Assembly: GCA_030686995.1 (NCBI GenBank)
Contig: CM060706.1
Coordinates: 142,065,505-142,129,504, forward strand
Length of the DNA: 64,000 nucleotides
Direction of reading: 5' to 3'
From: Artemisia argyi
Taxonomy: Eukaryota; Streptophyta; Magnoliopsida; Asterales; Asteraceae
The notes beneath the pieces are model-generated. The model saw only the letters and a list, made by a program, of their open reading frames with translations, did no database searches and was not told the origin of the DNA. Shown piece by piece: positions 21,426 to 33,638 of the stretch. Position 1 is the stretch's first letter; each line of letters opens with the position of its first letter. The translations under genes were made by a program, and so were the position numbers.

Positions 21426-22295
21426 TATGTTTAATCCTCAAATTCTCAAACTTTTATTATTTTTCGTTTATAAACTATAACATTTTTTTATCAAGAAAGT
21501 TTTAACTTTTGTTTAATTTGTTGATTTTATGATGTTTAGGTTATTAGTTTATTACATGTCATTTATGTTTGTTTTTAAGAGCAACATTACGACAGAGAAA
21601 AGTCCGAAAACAACCACGGTAACATCTATTAGACTGTATTAGAGTAAAGAAAGCTTGACTTTCTTAGGTTACATGAGCATGTATGCCACTTCGTTTACCC
21701 GTTTTATTATGATCATGGTGTTGTTGCTTGAAATGGATAAGTCGATGACAACTTGTTTAATTAAGTTAAATTTTCAATCAGTAATAAAACACGAGTATGT
21801 GTTATTATCGAAAACTTTTGCATATTTTATACATGAAAGTGTTGTTAATTTGTTTAGGGCACATGAATGTTACTTTCTCTATCTCATATTTATTGTCGCA
21901 TATTTTCTTTTTGTGTATTCCTAAATTAATTGTTCACTTCAAAAAATAAATAGATAATATAGATTAAGTTTATCATATTGCCCTCATTTGAAGTTATTAT
22001 TACAAATTTTAAAATAGCTAGAAATTAATTGTTTAAGGGTAAAACTGTCACCGTACAAAATTTATGAAAAATATGTGTTTTCTATTATTCATAAAAGATT
22101 TTTATATCCTACCTTTAGTTAAAAACACGTGTCCATTATGGCACACGAGTGATTGCACGCGCTTGCGCATTGTGTGCAAGATTTAAATTCAGTTAGTTAC
22201 ATCCTCTTCCCTCCCTTGCATACACTTTGTCACTTTCTTTCTACCTCAACAAACATTTTTCACGAACAAAATTTCTCTCTCTAAATTCGTAGACG

Positions 22296-22808
22296 ATGGA
22301 TGATGTGCTAGATATGCATTCGAAGGTATGATCTTCATTGCTTCAACCGCTTATATCATTACGTTCATTTGTGTTTGATTTACGAACTTGTTTGGCTATA
22401 ATCTCACATATTAACTTTTAAATGAGAATGATAATTAGCAATTAAATTATACATGTAGTAAATTTACATTACGATTAGTGATTGATTAGAGTTAGATTCG
22501 TTAAGTTTTAGGCCCAAAAATATTGAGCCCAATTAATGATTTGTGATAACGCCTTACTGTAGATGAGCACTCGTCATGTTAGACGGCAGAGGAAGAAGAA
22601 TGCACCCTTCAGATCTATTGCAAAACCTTCATCTGCAAGAGTGCTTGGAGATGCTTCTTTTTTCCAGGATTTTCTTGTTACGAAGGAGATTGAAAATGTA
22701 GTTCTTGTTGAAACTGTGATTGGAAGGTTTCTAGGAAAAGAAGCAACATTATATGCTAATAATATTAATTTTCTTCTAGCTTGTGATGGTACCTGTTATT
22801 TGTTGTAA
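22296..22808 (+). CDS. Unidentified two-exon small protein (91 residues)
   Basis: Exon 1 is 22296-22325 (MDDVLDMHSK), ending AAG before GTATGATC. Exon 2 begins after CTGTAG at 22563 and runs to TAA at 22808. The splice is phase 0 and joins two open frames, giving a basic start (RHVRRQRKKNAPF) and then SARVLGDASFFQDFLVTKEI and related text. I do not recognise the family. Another reading frame stays open past the stop with basic, Gly-rich coding-like sequence near 23085-23152, so the original gene may have been longer. It lies downstream of a Helitron 5' end and abuts the plastid insert, so it may be a captured fragment. Confidence 0.4.
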
Positions 22809-23484
22809 TGGAAGTCAGATTGTTTTAAAGAAACCTTCTGATTTTCGGGAACGAACCAAGTGCTTAAGGGTACGTGCTCTATTATTTGTTTCACAAGATA
22901 CTTCTTTTACAAGTAAAGATCCCCTACACAAGATCCATTAGATCATCAATTCGATTGAAAAAATGTGTACTTGGTATGTTGTTACTAATAAATGTATATT
23001 GGATTGTATCTGACATTATGAGGCATAACTTATATCCAATTGATGAAATTTTCTACTTTTACGAACAACTTTGAAAGCGGCACGCTTTCATGGCATTAGT
23101 CAAGTAGGACGTAATCCTGGCAGAGAACATCGTGGTGGTGGCAGAGGTGTCTAGTTCATTATGGTGCAGTGAAGATGAAGTGGAATCTTACTACATATTA
23201 ACTACTGAGAATACCTTTGCATATATTTCTTTTTGACTATGAAATGTTTAGAGTTCAGTCAGATTCATTTGTTGAATCTTGGGCCCTGACTTTATAATTA
23301 TGACACCTTGTTAGTGTAATCGTCGACGTTTCATGTTTGCAATTGTTAATACGTTGTATTTGGTAATTGATCATAAGAGTGATTATTAATCTTAGCCTTG
23401 AAAAATAGAGCTTGTTTATTCTAACAAATTGTTTTTGATTGCATTTAATTGATGTTAAAGTTGTTGAGTTGGTATATGAATTTA

Positions 23485-24526
23485 CCAAGTTCTGAGGAGT
23501 TGGTGTCCAGTTATGCTTAAGTGCTGCATATATATTTCCTCGAGCCATATTTTCTAAACGAACTAAGGCCAATCCAAATTGTTCTTGTAAAAGATCTGCT
23601 ACACAACGAATACGCTTATTTTGCAAATGATTCATATCGTCAAGTGTACCCATTCCAAATTTTATTCGAATCAAATGATCCGCGGCTGCCAATATATCTC
23701 GCGGTAACAAAAATGTATTGTTCTGGGGTATATCAAGGTTCAGTCTCCGATTCATATTTCGTCGACCAATCCCTCCCAATTCACATCTTTGTTGAAAGAT
23801 TTTTTTTTGTAAATCCTTAGATAAGGATTCAGAAAATACCGGATCTCCCTCTACACAAGCAAATTGTTGATAAAACTCCAAAATAGCATTTTCTTTTGAA
23901 CCTATTTTTTTTTTATCATTCAGAAAAGACAAAAATAGTTCAGGATAGCAAACATTTTCTAGAATTTCTCGTATATTCAACCCCATAGCTGATAATAGAA
24001 CTAGAATAGATAGTTTTTGTTGCCTACTCACACGAACCCATATCCTTGCTTTTCTATCAATCTCTAATTCTAATCTTCCTCCCCAATCTGATATTATAGT
24101 GCCGGTATAGACCGAAATTCCGTTATCATTCAATTCTGACTGGTAATAAATACCGGGACTTTGCAATATTTGATTGATTACAATTCTATAAATTCCATTT
24201 ACTATAAACGCTCCCAGAGAAGTCATTAGAGGTATCTTTCCTATCAAAATTGTTTGTTCTCGGATATACCTACGCCTATCGTTTTTCCAAATGAGTCTAG
24301 CGGATACATATAATTCAGAAGAATATGTGAGTGATTCATACACAGCATCTCTTTCCTTTATCAGGGGTTCTACCAATTGATATCTTTCCAAAAATAATTC
24401 AAAGTCAATTTCTTGATTTGTATCTTCAATTTTAGGAAACTTAGAAAGTTCTTCTGTCAAACCCTGATCAATGAACCTACAAAATCCTTCAAATTGTATC
24501 TGATTAAATCCAGGTATTGTGGACAT
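23485..24526 (-). pseudogene. rpoB: Plastid RNA polymerase beta subunit, 5' third
   Basis: Starts [20 protein letters not shown] and stays open for about 347 residues, through [19 protein letters not shown], where plastid homology stops. Full plastid RpoB is about 1060-1070 residues, so the catalytic core and C-terminus are absent. The frame continues about 75 codons into flanking non-plastid DNA to a stop at 23255, forming a 423-codon chimaeric ORF. It lacks the plastid promoter context and cannot work as a polymerase subunit. Confidence 0.95.
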
Positions 24527-25387
24527 TGCGTCTATCCCGGATTATTTTGAAATTGTCAGTTATTTATATTCATCCATATCGAATTCTCTAAAAAAAAAAT
24601 ACCATTTTTGCTGGCGCATTATCCATCAAAATCAAATCTAGCAATGATGGAATTTGGATTCTATGAATCTTTGACTGGAATCTATGAAATAGGTGGAATA
24701 AAAATTTATACTGAACTTGAATTAATTGTCATTTTTAAGAGATGCAACCGAAACAGAATTGATAAAACAGTCCTAGAAACCCAATTCTCCCACTTAGGCT
24801 TACAATGCTTTGGGATTGATAATATCAAAACTTATTAATTATATTATAATGTATAATAACAGCATAGATATTCTAATCTACTTCAATATTGAATACCAGA
24901 AAATTGTATGAATGTTGTATTTATTAACTTATATTATTATTAACGCGGGTATAGCTAATCTAGATCTCCGTCTTCTCTCTTCTTTTATTGCCCTCTTGTC
25001 CTGTCCTGTCGTGTCGTTAATTGACAGTATGACTTAGGGCTCAATATAATTTGACCGAACAAATCATAGTTTGGTAAACCACCTTGAATCTACTGCGGAG
25101 TGAAGGATCTTGGATCCAACGCATAACCCTTTGGGAATCAGAAAGATAAAGATGAGAAAGACCAATGAAATCAAGTTTCAAGATTGTATAGTTTAATGGT
25201 AAAGTTTGATTACCATTAATCCTCAGAATAGTTAACGAGTTTTTCCCTTTTATTTATATACTATGCATCACCTAAATCCTAAAGGCGGCTCCAGGCCTGA
25301 GTTATATTAAGTTAAGGTGGCCTTAGTTACCTATGATATTTGTCTTATTATCTATTTCTAGTTGATTTATGAATGAAGGTGGCATAG
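24527..25387. other. Plastid-derived rpoB-trnE spacer
   Basis: Non-coding. This junction exists in plastomes carrying the Asteraceae inversions, whereas most angiosperms place trnC next to rpoB. A 76-codon ORF here has no recognised match. Confidence 0.7.
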
Positions 25388-25459
25388 GCCCCTATGGTCC
25401 AGTGGTTACGACTTCTCTCTTTCACGGAGAAAACGAGGGTTCAAGTCCCTCTGGGGGTA
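25388..25459 (+). tRNA. trnE-UUC: tRNA-Glu(UUC), plastid-type, variant
   Basis: Cloverleaf with 5' GCCCCTA, anticodon loop CTTTCAC (UUC), T-arm GAGGG-TTCAAGT-CCCTC and 3' TGGGGGTA. It differs from the typical plastid tRNA-Glu, as I recall it, at many sites. The T-stem changes are compensated on both sides, which suggests an evolved variant rather than random decay. In plastids this tRNA also feeds tetrapyrrole synthesis; here it is a nuclear copy. Confidence 0.85.
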
Positions 25460-25658
25460 TACCAAGACTAAAGACTATAGGAGTGGGATTTTCTATCAAG
25501 TGATCCGTATTTGTCAAGTCCTTCTATTAGTCTACTCAGAAGAGACTTTCTATTTTATATCAAATGTTATATTTGATTTCAAGTGATATGTATTTGTCAA
25601 GTCTACTTGGGAGACGAAAGGAAGTTGACTATGGAACGTCTAAAATGAATTAGGCGTT

Positions 25659-25742
25659 GGGTCGATGCCCGAGTGGTTAATGGGGACGGACTGTAAATTC
25701 GTTGGCAATATGTCTACGCTGGTTCAAATCCAGCTCGGCCCA
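25659..25742 (+). tRNA. trnY-GUA: tRNA-Tyr(GUA), plastid copy
   Basis: 84 nt, GGGTCGATGCCCGAGTGGTT..., anticodon in CTGTAAATT, long variable arm, 3' GCTCGGCCCA. One C-to-T change in the D-stem compared with the usual plastid sequence. Confidence 0.95.
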
Positions 25743-25862
25743 ACAATTCGCCAATCTACTATCAGATGGTATAACCCTCTTGTTCTTAAGAAATACCTGA
25801 TACAAGACAAGAGAATAAAAAAAAGAATCTAAATTTTCTGCTAGATCTCTTCTTATTTCCCT

Positions 25863-25936
25863 GGGATTGTAGTTCAATAGGCTAGAGCACCGCCCTGTCA
25901 AGGCGGATGTTACGGGTTCGAGCCCCGTCAATCCCG
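25863..25936 (+). tRNA. trnD-GUC: tRNA-Asp(GUC), plastid copy
   Basis: 74 nt, GGGATTGTAGTTCAATAGGC..., anticodon stem-loop CCGCCCTGTCAAGGCGG, T-arm CGGGTTCGAGCCCCG. Fold intact. Confidence 0.95.
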
Positions 25937-26585
25937 ACGGATCCAATAAGTACATCAATTCGCCTCTCCATTTTCTGTGAAATGAAGGGACAGAGAGAAT
26001 AATTGAATTCCGAAGGGGTTTCCCTCTATTTTTTTTCAGGATTCTCTCGAAGAAAGAACACACCCTAAAATAAAATGAAAATAACTAAAATAGTGAAGTT
26101 GACAGAATATTTCATCTTTTCTGCCGCGACTCGTCTTTCTCATACTTCTTTGTTTTGTCTTCCAAAGAAAAGAGGATCACTAAAATTTAAAACCTAATTC
26201 CTGTCTTTTTCCACTTCGCTTGTATTGTTTGTTGGTGGGGTTTTGTAGTTAATGGAAACGGACGGGTTAGATTATACTTCATTTGATGGTTCTAGAAGGA
26301 AGACCTAAGGTAGGTTATAGAAAAGAAAGAACAAAAAAGAAGGATAAATAAAGGAATTTTTGATTGGTTCGGGAATCCTATCTTGGATTCGGTATGGATA
26401 AAAGATCTTCATATGTTATATACTATTAATTCTCCACGACTAATTAATTTAATAGCTCAGATATTGTTATTCATGATATTGATCCGATTCAATATCATCG
26501 ATAGGTAATGCATTCATTGAATTGACAGGTGAACGATTTATCATCTCTATGGGATTAAATCCCGAGTTATTGTATTGTGAAATAA

Positions 26586-26711
<126 letters not shown>

Positions 26712-27020
26712 TTAATTACTTTAAATGAAACTCGACTTCTGAATTCTTTGAAGAAATCAAAAGAAAAGTATTCTATTTTTGCTGAAATCAAGGGGCTATA
26801 ATCGGCGATATTCTATGAGATCCGAGAGTATGGTAAGTAAGAAATTGCTTTATTACTTACCATACTCTCTATTAGTGTTATAGTAGTGTATAAAGTTGTA
26901 CTTGACTTTCTAATAAAAAGGGTATGCTATATTAGCTTCTATCTTCAATCTTCAATTCAATATATGTAGTTATTAATCCATATTTGGAATTGACGTAGGA
27001 CCCAATCTTTTCTTTCATAC

Positions 27021-27617
<597 letters not shown>

Positions 27618-27835
27618 TATATATATATATATTCCAATGAATCTGAAAACTTCCAATGAATTTGAAATAATTGTTTTACTGTTATAGAATACATTTCTCC
27701 ACTAGAATCTAATGGAATTTCGAAATGAAGATATTTTTATTTGAAAATTATTTCAATTTAAATAAAGAATGCGTTGCAGAACGATCTATAAAACAATTGA
27801 TACCTTTTCATTTCTCAACTAAATTAGGAGTGCTT

Positions 27836-27964
<129 letters not shown>

Positions 27965-28159
27965 TTATTGCTCACTAATAATAGTAGAATGAATGGTCCA
28001 GAGTCAAAAAGGGATTCTGGGCGAACACTATTGATGAATCAATCAAATAAATGGATTTTAAAAATTCCTATATGATTTATAATCCGTACCCTTTCCCGAT
28101 TGTCTCTCTGAAGGAGTTGGGATATAGTATATTATACTCTTGACGAGGGGTAAAAATTG

Positions 28160-28186
28160 TTTTTTTTTTTTTTTTTTTTTTTTTTT
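28160..28186. repeat. poly(T) tract
   Basis: About 27 T in the petN-trnC spacer. Long homopolymers are common in plastid spacers but this one may have grown in the nucleus. Confidence 0.85.
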
Positions 28187-28517
28187 CTATAAAAGGTAAA
28201 TTATCTATCCAATCTCAATCTAATAGTGATTGAATGCCTGAACACTCAGAGATTCTCGCGAGTCTATATATGTAGATTACAGTATAGAAAGTACTTTCCC
28301 AAATAGTAGTGGAATTCTCGGCCGGTTATCCAATGTAATTCAAGACCCAATCAATAGACATTACATTAGCAGTAGAAGAGAATCTGGAAGTCTTGCTTCG
28401 ACCATTATAATCTTTCTTTGAATTTTAGATTCAAAGATTTCCAATCTTTTACAAAATCCCCAGAACATAAAAAAAAATAGCGGAACAGAACAAGAGATTT
28501 CGATTCGTTTGTTGATG

Positions 28518-28588
28518 AGGCGGCACCCGGATTTGAACTGGGGAAAAAGGCTTTGCAGTCCCCTGCCTTACCACTCGGCCATGCCGCC
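28518..28588 (-). tRNA. trnC-GCA: tRNA-Cys(GCA), plastid copy
   Basis: 71 nt on the minus strand, GGCGGCATGGCCGAGTGGTA..., anticodon in ACTGCAAA, T-arm CCCAGTTCAAATCCGGG, discriminator U. Fold intact. Confidence 0.95.
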
Positions 28589-29330
28589 AAAACGATACAC
28601 AATAGGATAAAAATTTCCCTTTTTGAGTTGTATTTGTAAACTTGAGTTTATTGTACTTGCATCCCTTTTTAATCCTTTTTTCTAAATTTAGAAAAAATTA
28701 GAAAAGAAACCATTTTTCCCCTTTTGATTGTATTTGATCTGCCCCTTCGATTGATTGTATAGTATCTCAAAACACACAAACTTCCACTCACTTTTATATT
28801 GAAAAATCAAATGTATATTTTCACTCAAAAAGCCTAAATTTATGGGAACCATTAACTATTTATTGACTGACAATTCGTGAATTATTCTTGGATTTGAATA
28901 TAAATTTTGGTTTGCCTAATGACATAAGAATAAGCAAATTTTTTTTGATACATACTTAATTTATTTTTTTAATCAAAAATCCTTCTCAATTTCCATTATA
29001 ACAAAAATTATAGGTATATGTAAACCCCAGAACGGATATTCTTATACAGATACCAAATTGGCTATTTATATTATAGTATGTTGCCTATAAATAAAGGGAA
29101 TTCGTTGGAACAAAAAAAGGCCTGGCTGGGTATTGACCGGGCCAGGCCCGAAAGGCACTTCGAACAAAATAAAAGAAAGAAGGTGTTCTTTATTTATCTT
29201 TCTATTTGGATCTTTCGAGCATCTAAATTGAATTGCTAATTATATAATAACGATAAAGAATGTGAAAGAAATACTTTCTTTAATCCTTACTTGATGTGTA
29301 ATGTAACATAGTAATTATCTTTTTCAATTG
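28589..29330. other. Plastid-derived trnC-trnS spacer
   Basis: Non-coding. trnC next to trnS-GCU is the other inversion junction diagnostic of Asteraceae. A GC-rich hairpin-like patch CCTGGCTGGGTATTGACCGG, then GCCAGG, lies near 29121-29147. Confidence 0.65.
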
Positions 29331-29418
29331 GGAGAGATGGCTGAGTGGACGAAAGCGGCGGATTGCTAATCCGTTGTACGAGTTATTCGTACCGAGGGTT
29401 CGAATCCCTCTCTTTCCG
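29331..29418 (+). tRNA. trnS-GCU: tRNA-Ser(GCU), plastid copy
   Basis: 88 nt, GGAGAGATGGCTGAGTGGAC..., anticodon in ATTGCTAAT, long variable arm, 3' CTCTCTTTCCG. Confidence 0.95.
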
Positions 29419-29550
29419 TTTCCGTTGATGAGTTTCCATTTTTTCTTTCAAATTTTGCAAACCCCTTTTTATTTTTTCCTTGTTAAATGTGTGGAATAGC
29501 TAAAAAAAATCTTAAGAAAATTATAAAATCAAGCAATAAAAACAAAAAAA

Positions 29551-29730
<180 letters not shown>

Positions 29731-30054
29731 TCACATATCCTATTTTGACACCAAGAAAAGAATTCTAGAAATAGAAAAGAATGTTCAGAAATTCAAATGA
29801 AGTTGAAATTTGTAATCAGAGTCTTTGATTACCACAAATCACTTTCATACTCAAATTAGATATTGTAAGGGACCCGAAGCTAATAAGGTATTTCGCCGTA
29901 AAAAGGATTAAAATCAGGAAATAGGGCGTCTCGTGGCTATCCGAGAATTTCAATGTTTGAATTGAAGGTTCATACTGTCAGACTTATTTGATCTTATCAA
30001 TTGTTATAATTTTTCTCGAATAAATATGAATTTTCTAGGATAGTATTAAAGATC

Positions 30055-30276
<222 letters not shown>

Positions 30277-30569
30277 TTATTGATATAAGGAAAAATGAAG
30301 TAAAGTAAGGTAGACAAAAAATCCTTCTTTTTTCGCTCAATCAAAAATCCTCCGATTCTCAAAGGAGAATAGAAGAAATCATACTTTCATACAATATCTT
30401 AATTGAATTATATGTAATGATCAATAAATTCCATTGAATTAATTCTAGAGATACACATGCCAAAATCCTAGCACGAATCTATAATAGATTCTATATGGTT
30501 CCCATTAGTCTTTATGTTGTTCTTGATGAGGACTATTTATATGCATACCTTTGTTGCTCTTGTTTGAGG

Positions 30570-30829
30570 TAGGGCTGAGCATCGGTCCCAAACCGACCAA
30601 GACCGAGACCGAATTAGCTCAAAAGTCGAGACCAAGGATCGGACCGAATGTGGTCGGTCCGGTCCAACAAGACAAAATAGTCGGTTTGTGGTCCGGACCG
30701 GACTGGATCGATCAAGACCGAGACCGAATTAGCCCAAAAGCCGAGATCGAGGACCGGACCGAATGTGGTCAGTCTCGGTCAGGTCTCGGTCGATCGGTCC
30801 GATCCGTTCAGGTGGTTTGCTCAGCCCTA
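30570..30829. mobile_element. hAT-type MITE rich in GGACCG/CGGTCC
   Basis: Terminal repeats TAGGGCTGAGCA and TGCTCAGCCCTA, flanked by GTTTGAGG and TTTTGAGG (7 of 8 bases equal), an 8-bp hAT-style duplication. The interior repeats ACCGAGACCGAATTAGC and GGACCGAATGTGGTC. Sister element at 62655-62981. It landed at the right edge of the plastid insert. Confidence 0.88.
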
Positions 30830-31717
30830 TTTTGAGGTAGTGCTACAATTATTGCAATTTTAGATACTATACTAATATATGGAAGAAAATTTATACCAAA
30901 TATCGGTTGCTTGGTTAAATTGTTTTTCCTTTTCAAAACAATATGTTAACCTTGAATATTGAAAATTTGAATTACTCACAAGAGAAGGATATATTTTGAA
31001 ATTGTTAATTTTGATTCTTTTTTATGTAATTCAATAACTTAACAAACTATCAACATTTCATTATTCTATTTAATAGTAGATAAATAGACTTTAACTTAGT
31101 TTAAAACTAGAGAACACGGCACATACACATACAGATGAGAAAAAAATCGTTTACTTGAACTCATATCTCTTTCTTGATAATAACACAAAACACACATTAC
31201 AATATTCTAAACTGTTGTTTACTACTCCTAATAATTAACTTATCATGAATCTTTATGTAATTCTCATATACCTAATAATCTAGAATCTTTTAGAATGTCT
31301 AAACTTTCAAGTGGTCGTAACTAATCTTGCATTTTTTAATAACACTTTTTACTTTATGGCAAAGGTCAAGGAAACGTAATTTACTCTTTCAAAAATACTA
31401 ACGTGGTTAATAGTCACAAATGCCCAATTGTTTGTAATAACATTCAAATTTCGAGTGATATAGGTAGTCTTTTAACATGTTCCCATTTATTTTATAAATG
31501 ATTTGACGAAAATACCTTTACATTCTTAATCTTCATCTTTCTCATGATCAATCCCAGATTTCGACGATCTTTCTTAGGCCAACACCATATAAACTCTCCT
31601 TATATCAAACTAGAAAACTACAAATCTACCAATAATAAGAAACTAAAATATATTTGACCGAATGGAATTTTATCAATTGTTTAGTTTAAAAAACAAAAAC
31701 CCACGAAAACACAAATG
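30830..31717. other. No gene seen
   Basis: AT-rich. The first part may still be plastid psbK-trnQ spacer, but trnQ is not present. No ORF of note. Confidence 0.4.
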
Positions 31718-32104
31718 AGGGCTTAGGATCAAATGAGAAGAAATCTTAAAATGAAAAGGATGAGAAATAACTATAACCACAAATTAGAGATGCATCGACT
31801 TGAATTAGATGTAACCATAATCTTTTAGATGCACCCTAATATATATTCTAGCAAAAAATTTTATGCATATACATATTTTATATGCATTTCATCAAAATAG
31901 GCGAATCATATGTATTTTTGCGGGTCAAATTTGTTGCTAGTACTACTTTGGGTCGTTTTCACTTTAAGATCACTTTCGAAATAATTAAGATGCATCTAAA
32001 TGAATAGAGATGCATCTAATTCAAGTCGTCGCATCTCAAATGTGTAGTTATGGTTATTTCTCATCCTTCTCACTTTAAGTTTTCTTCTCACTAGATCTCT
32101 ACCG
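31718..32104. mobile_element. Foldback MITE, about 85-bp arms, 8-bp duplication
   Basis: Left arm GATCAAATGAGAAGAAATCT... and right arm (reverse) GATCTAGTGAGAAGAAAACT... match through GATGAGAAATAAC and GACTTGAATTAGATG. Flanked by CACAAATG on both sides (31710-31717, 32105-32112), which suggests hAT. The interior carries GATGCATCTAA motifs. Confidence 0.82.
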
Positions 32105-32189
32105 CACAAATGGGTCGAGAGACAAAAACTTAACCCATGAAAATCCAAATGGCTTAAATATTTTAATAACAAAAACCCATTAATACCCA

Positions 32190-32373
32190 AGGGCGGAGCT
32201 ACTAAGGGACCGGGAAGGGTCCCGGCCCCCTAGGCTTAAGCCCGTTAGTGTATTTTTTTCGCTATTTGATGTGTTAAAGTTCTTTTTTTCCATCTTGGCC
32301 CTCTCGTCTAATGTTTTTAGGGAAAAAAAGTTGTTTCGGCCCTCCCAAGAAATTTTTTCTAGCTCCGCCATTG
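32190..32373. mobile_element. MITE with GGCGGAGCTA ends
   Basis: Ends AGGGCGGAGCTACT and (reverse) AATGGCGGAGCTAGA. Flanked by TTAATACCCA on both sides (32180-32189, 32374-32383), a duplication of 9-10 bp, best fitting a Mutator-type element. Confidence 0.78.
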
Positions 32374-32465
32374 TTAATACCCATTAAATATCTTCAAATC
32401 TCTTTATCTTTGTGATGGTCTCCTGTTATAAGTATAAGTACTTCTTTGCAAAAACATAATATATA

Positions 32466-32920
32466 GAGTTAATTACTTAATTGGTCCTTATGGTTTACCG
32501 GGTTTCACATATATTGTCCCTGTGTTTTTTTTTTCGGCGGGTCATGTCCCTGTGGTATGCAAAAGTTGCGGATCCTGTCCAATTTACTAACGGCACTTAA
32601 ACGGTTGTTAAAAAAGGACTAACGTGATATAGATGCATAACGTCAGGGCCTAAGATTATATACGTGAAACCCGTAAACCATAGGGACCATTTAAGTAATT
32701 AACTATTTTTTTTTTAAATTACGAAAAAAGTAATTAACTAAAAAAAAATTTAAATTACGAAAAAAATAATTAACTCAAAAAAAAAAAAAAAACTTTTTTA
32801 AATTAAGAAAAAAGTTTTTCTATTTTTTATTTTTTATATTTTTTTGAGTTAATTACTTTTTTCTTAATTTTAAAAAAGTTTTTTTTTGAGTTAATTACTT
32901 TTTTCGTAATTTAAAAAAAA

Positions 32921-32967
<47 letters not shown>

Positions 32968-33252
32968 TGAGTTAATTACTTTTTTCGTAATTTAAAAAAA
33001 AAAGTTTTTTTTTGAGTTAATTACTTAAATGGTCCTTGTGGTTTACCGGTTTCACATATATAATCTTAGGCCCTGACGTTATGCATCTATATCACGTTAG
33101 TCCTTTTTTAACAACCGTTTAAACGCCGTTAATAAATTCGACAGGATCCGCAACTTTTGCATACCACAGGGACATGACCCGCCGAAAAAAAAGCACAGGG
33201 ACGATATATGTGAAACCCGGTAAACCATAAGGACCAATTAAGTAATTAACTC
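32466..33252. mobile_element. Mutator-type foldback with long arms
   Basis: The left arm (32466 to about 32703) begins GAGTTAATTACTTAATTGGT and contains TGGTTTACCGGGTTTCACAT. The right arm (about 33016-33252) is its near-exact reverse complement. The middle repeats TTTTTTCGTAATTTAAAAAA in both orientations around a poly(T) of about 50. A perfect 9-bp duplication TAATATATA flanks it (32457-32465, 33253-33261), as in MULEs. No transposase. Part of the family recurs at 2684-2855. Confidence 0.9.
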
Positions 33253-33389
33253 TAATATATAAATGTCGCAAAATCATCATTGTTGAACGAGTTAATTGTG
33301 GCAAACACGTGGGGTATAAATCCTCTTTTTATTTACATTTTACAATGTCGCATAAAAATGTTTTACTCGAAGATCCTTTGTTTTATTTA

Positions 33390-33638
33390 CAGCTTCAATT
33401 TTCAGGACGACCTTGGGCCAACCTTGCATGAGTTCTTGCATGTTGATAGTTCGGCGGTGCTTTTGTTAGAGAGTGAGCATGAGTGTTTGTTCTCATTTCA
33501 TGAGGCGTTCGGTTTTGATTAATTCTAGCACATGAAATTTTTAAATTCATATCTTCCAGTTTCCTGGGAGGTATCTTTTTGAAAATTATTCTAATAAGGT
33601 TTACTTGAGGGCAAATAGAGTTCAAGTGAGGGGATATT
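33390..33638 (+). mobile_element. 3' end of a Gypsy (Tat-like) interior with polypurine tract
   Basis: The stretch TACTTGAGGGCAAATAGAGT, then TCAAGTGAGGGGATAT resembles the ACTTGAGGGCAA...GTGGGGG segment that precedes the 3' LTR of Tat/Athila-type elements. The LTR starts directly after it. The upstream interior is missing. Confidence 0.55.

Noticed and set aside
25677..26063. 128-codon minus-strand ORF
   Set aside because: It is a shadow over plastid trnY and trnD and their spacer.
28405..28602. Minus-strand ORF containing AAWPSGKAGDCKA
   Set aside because: This is the translation of trnC-GCA, a familiar false protein.
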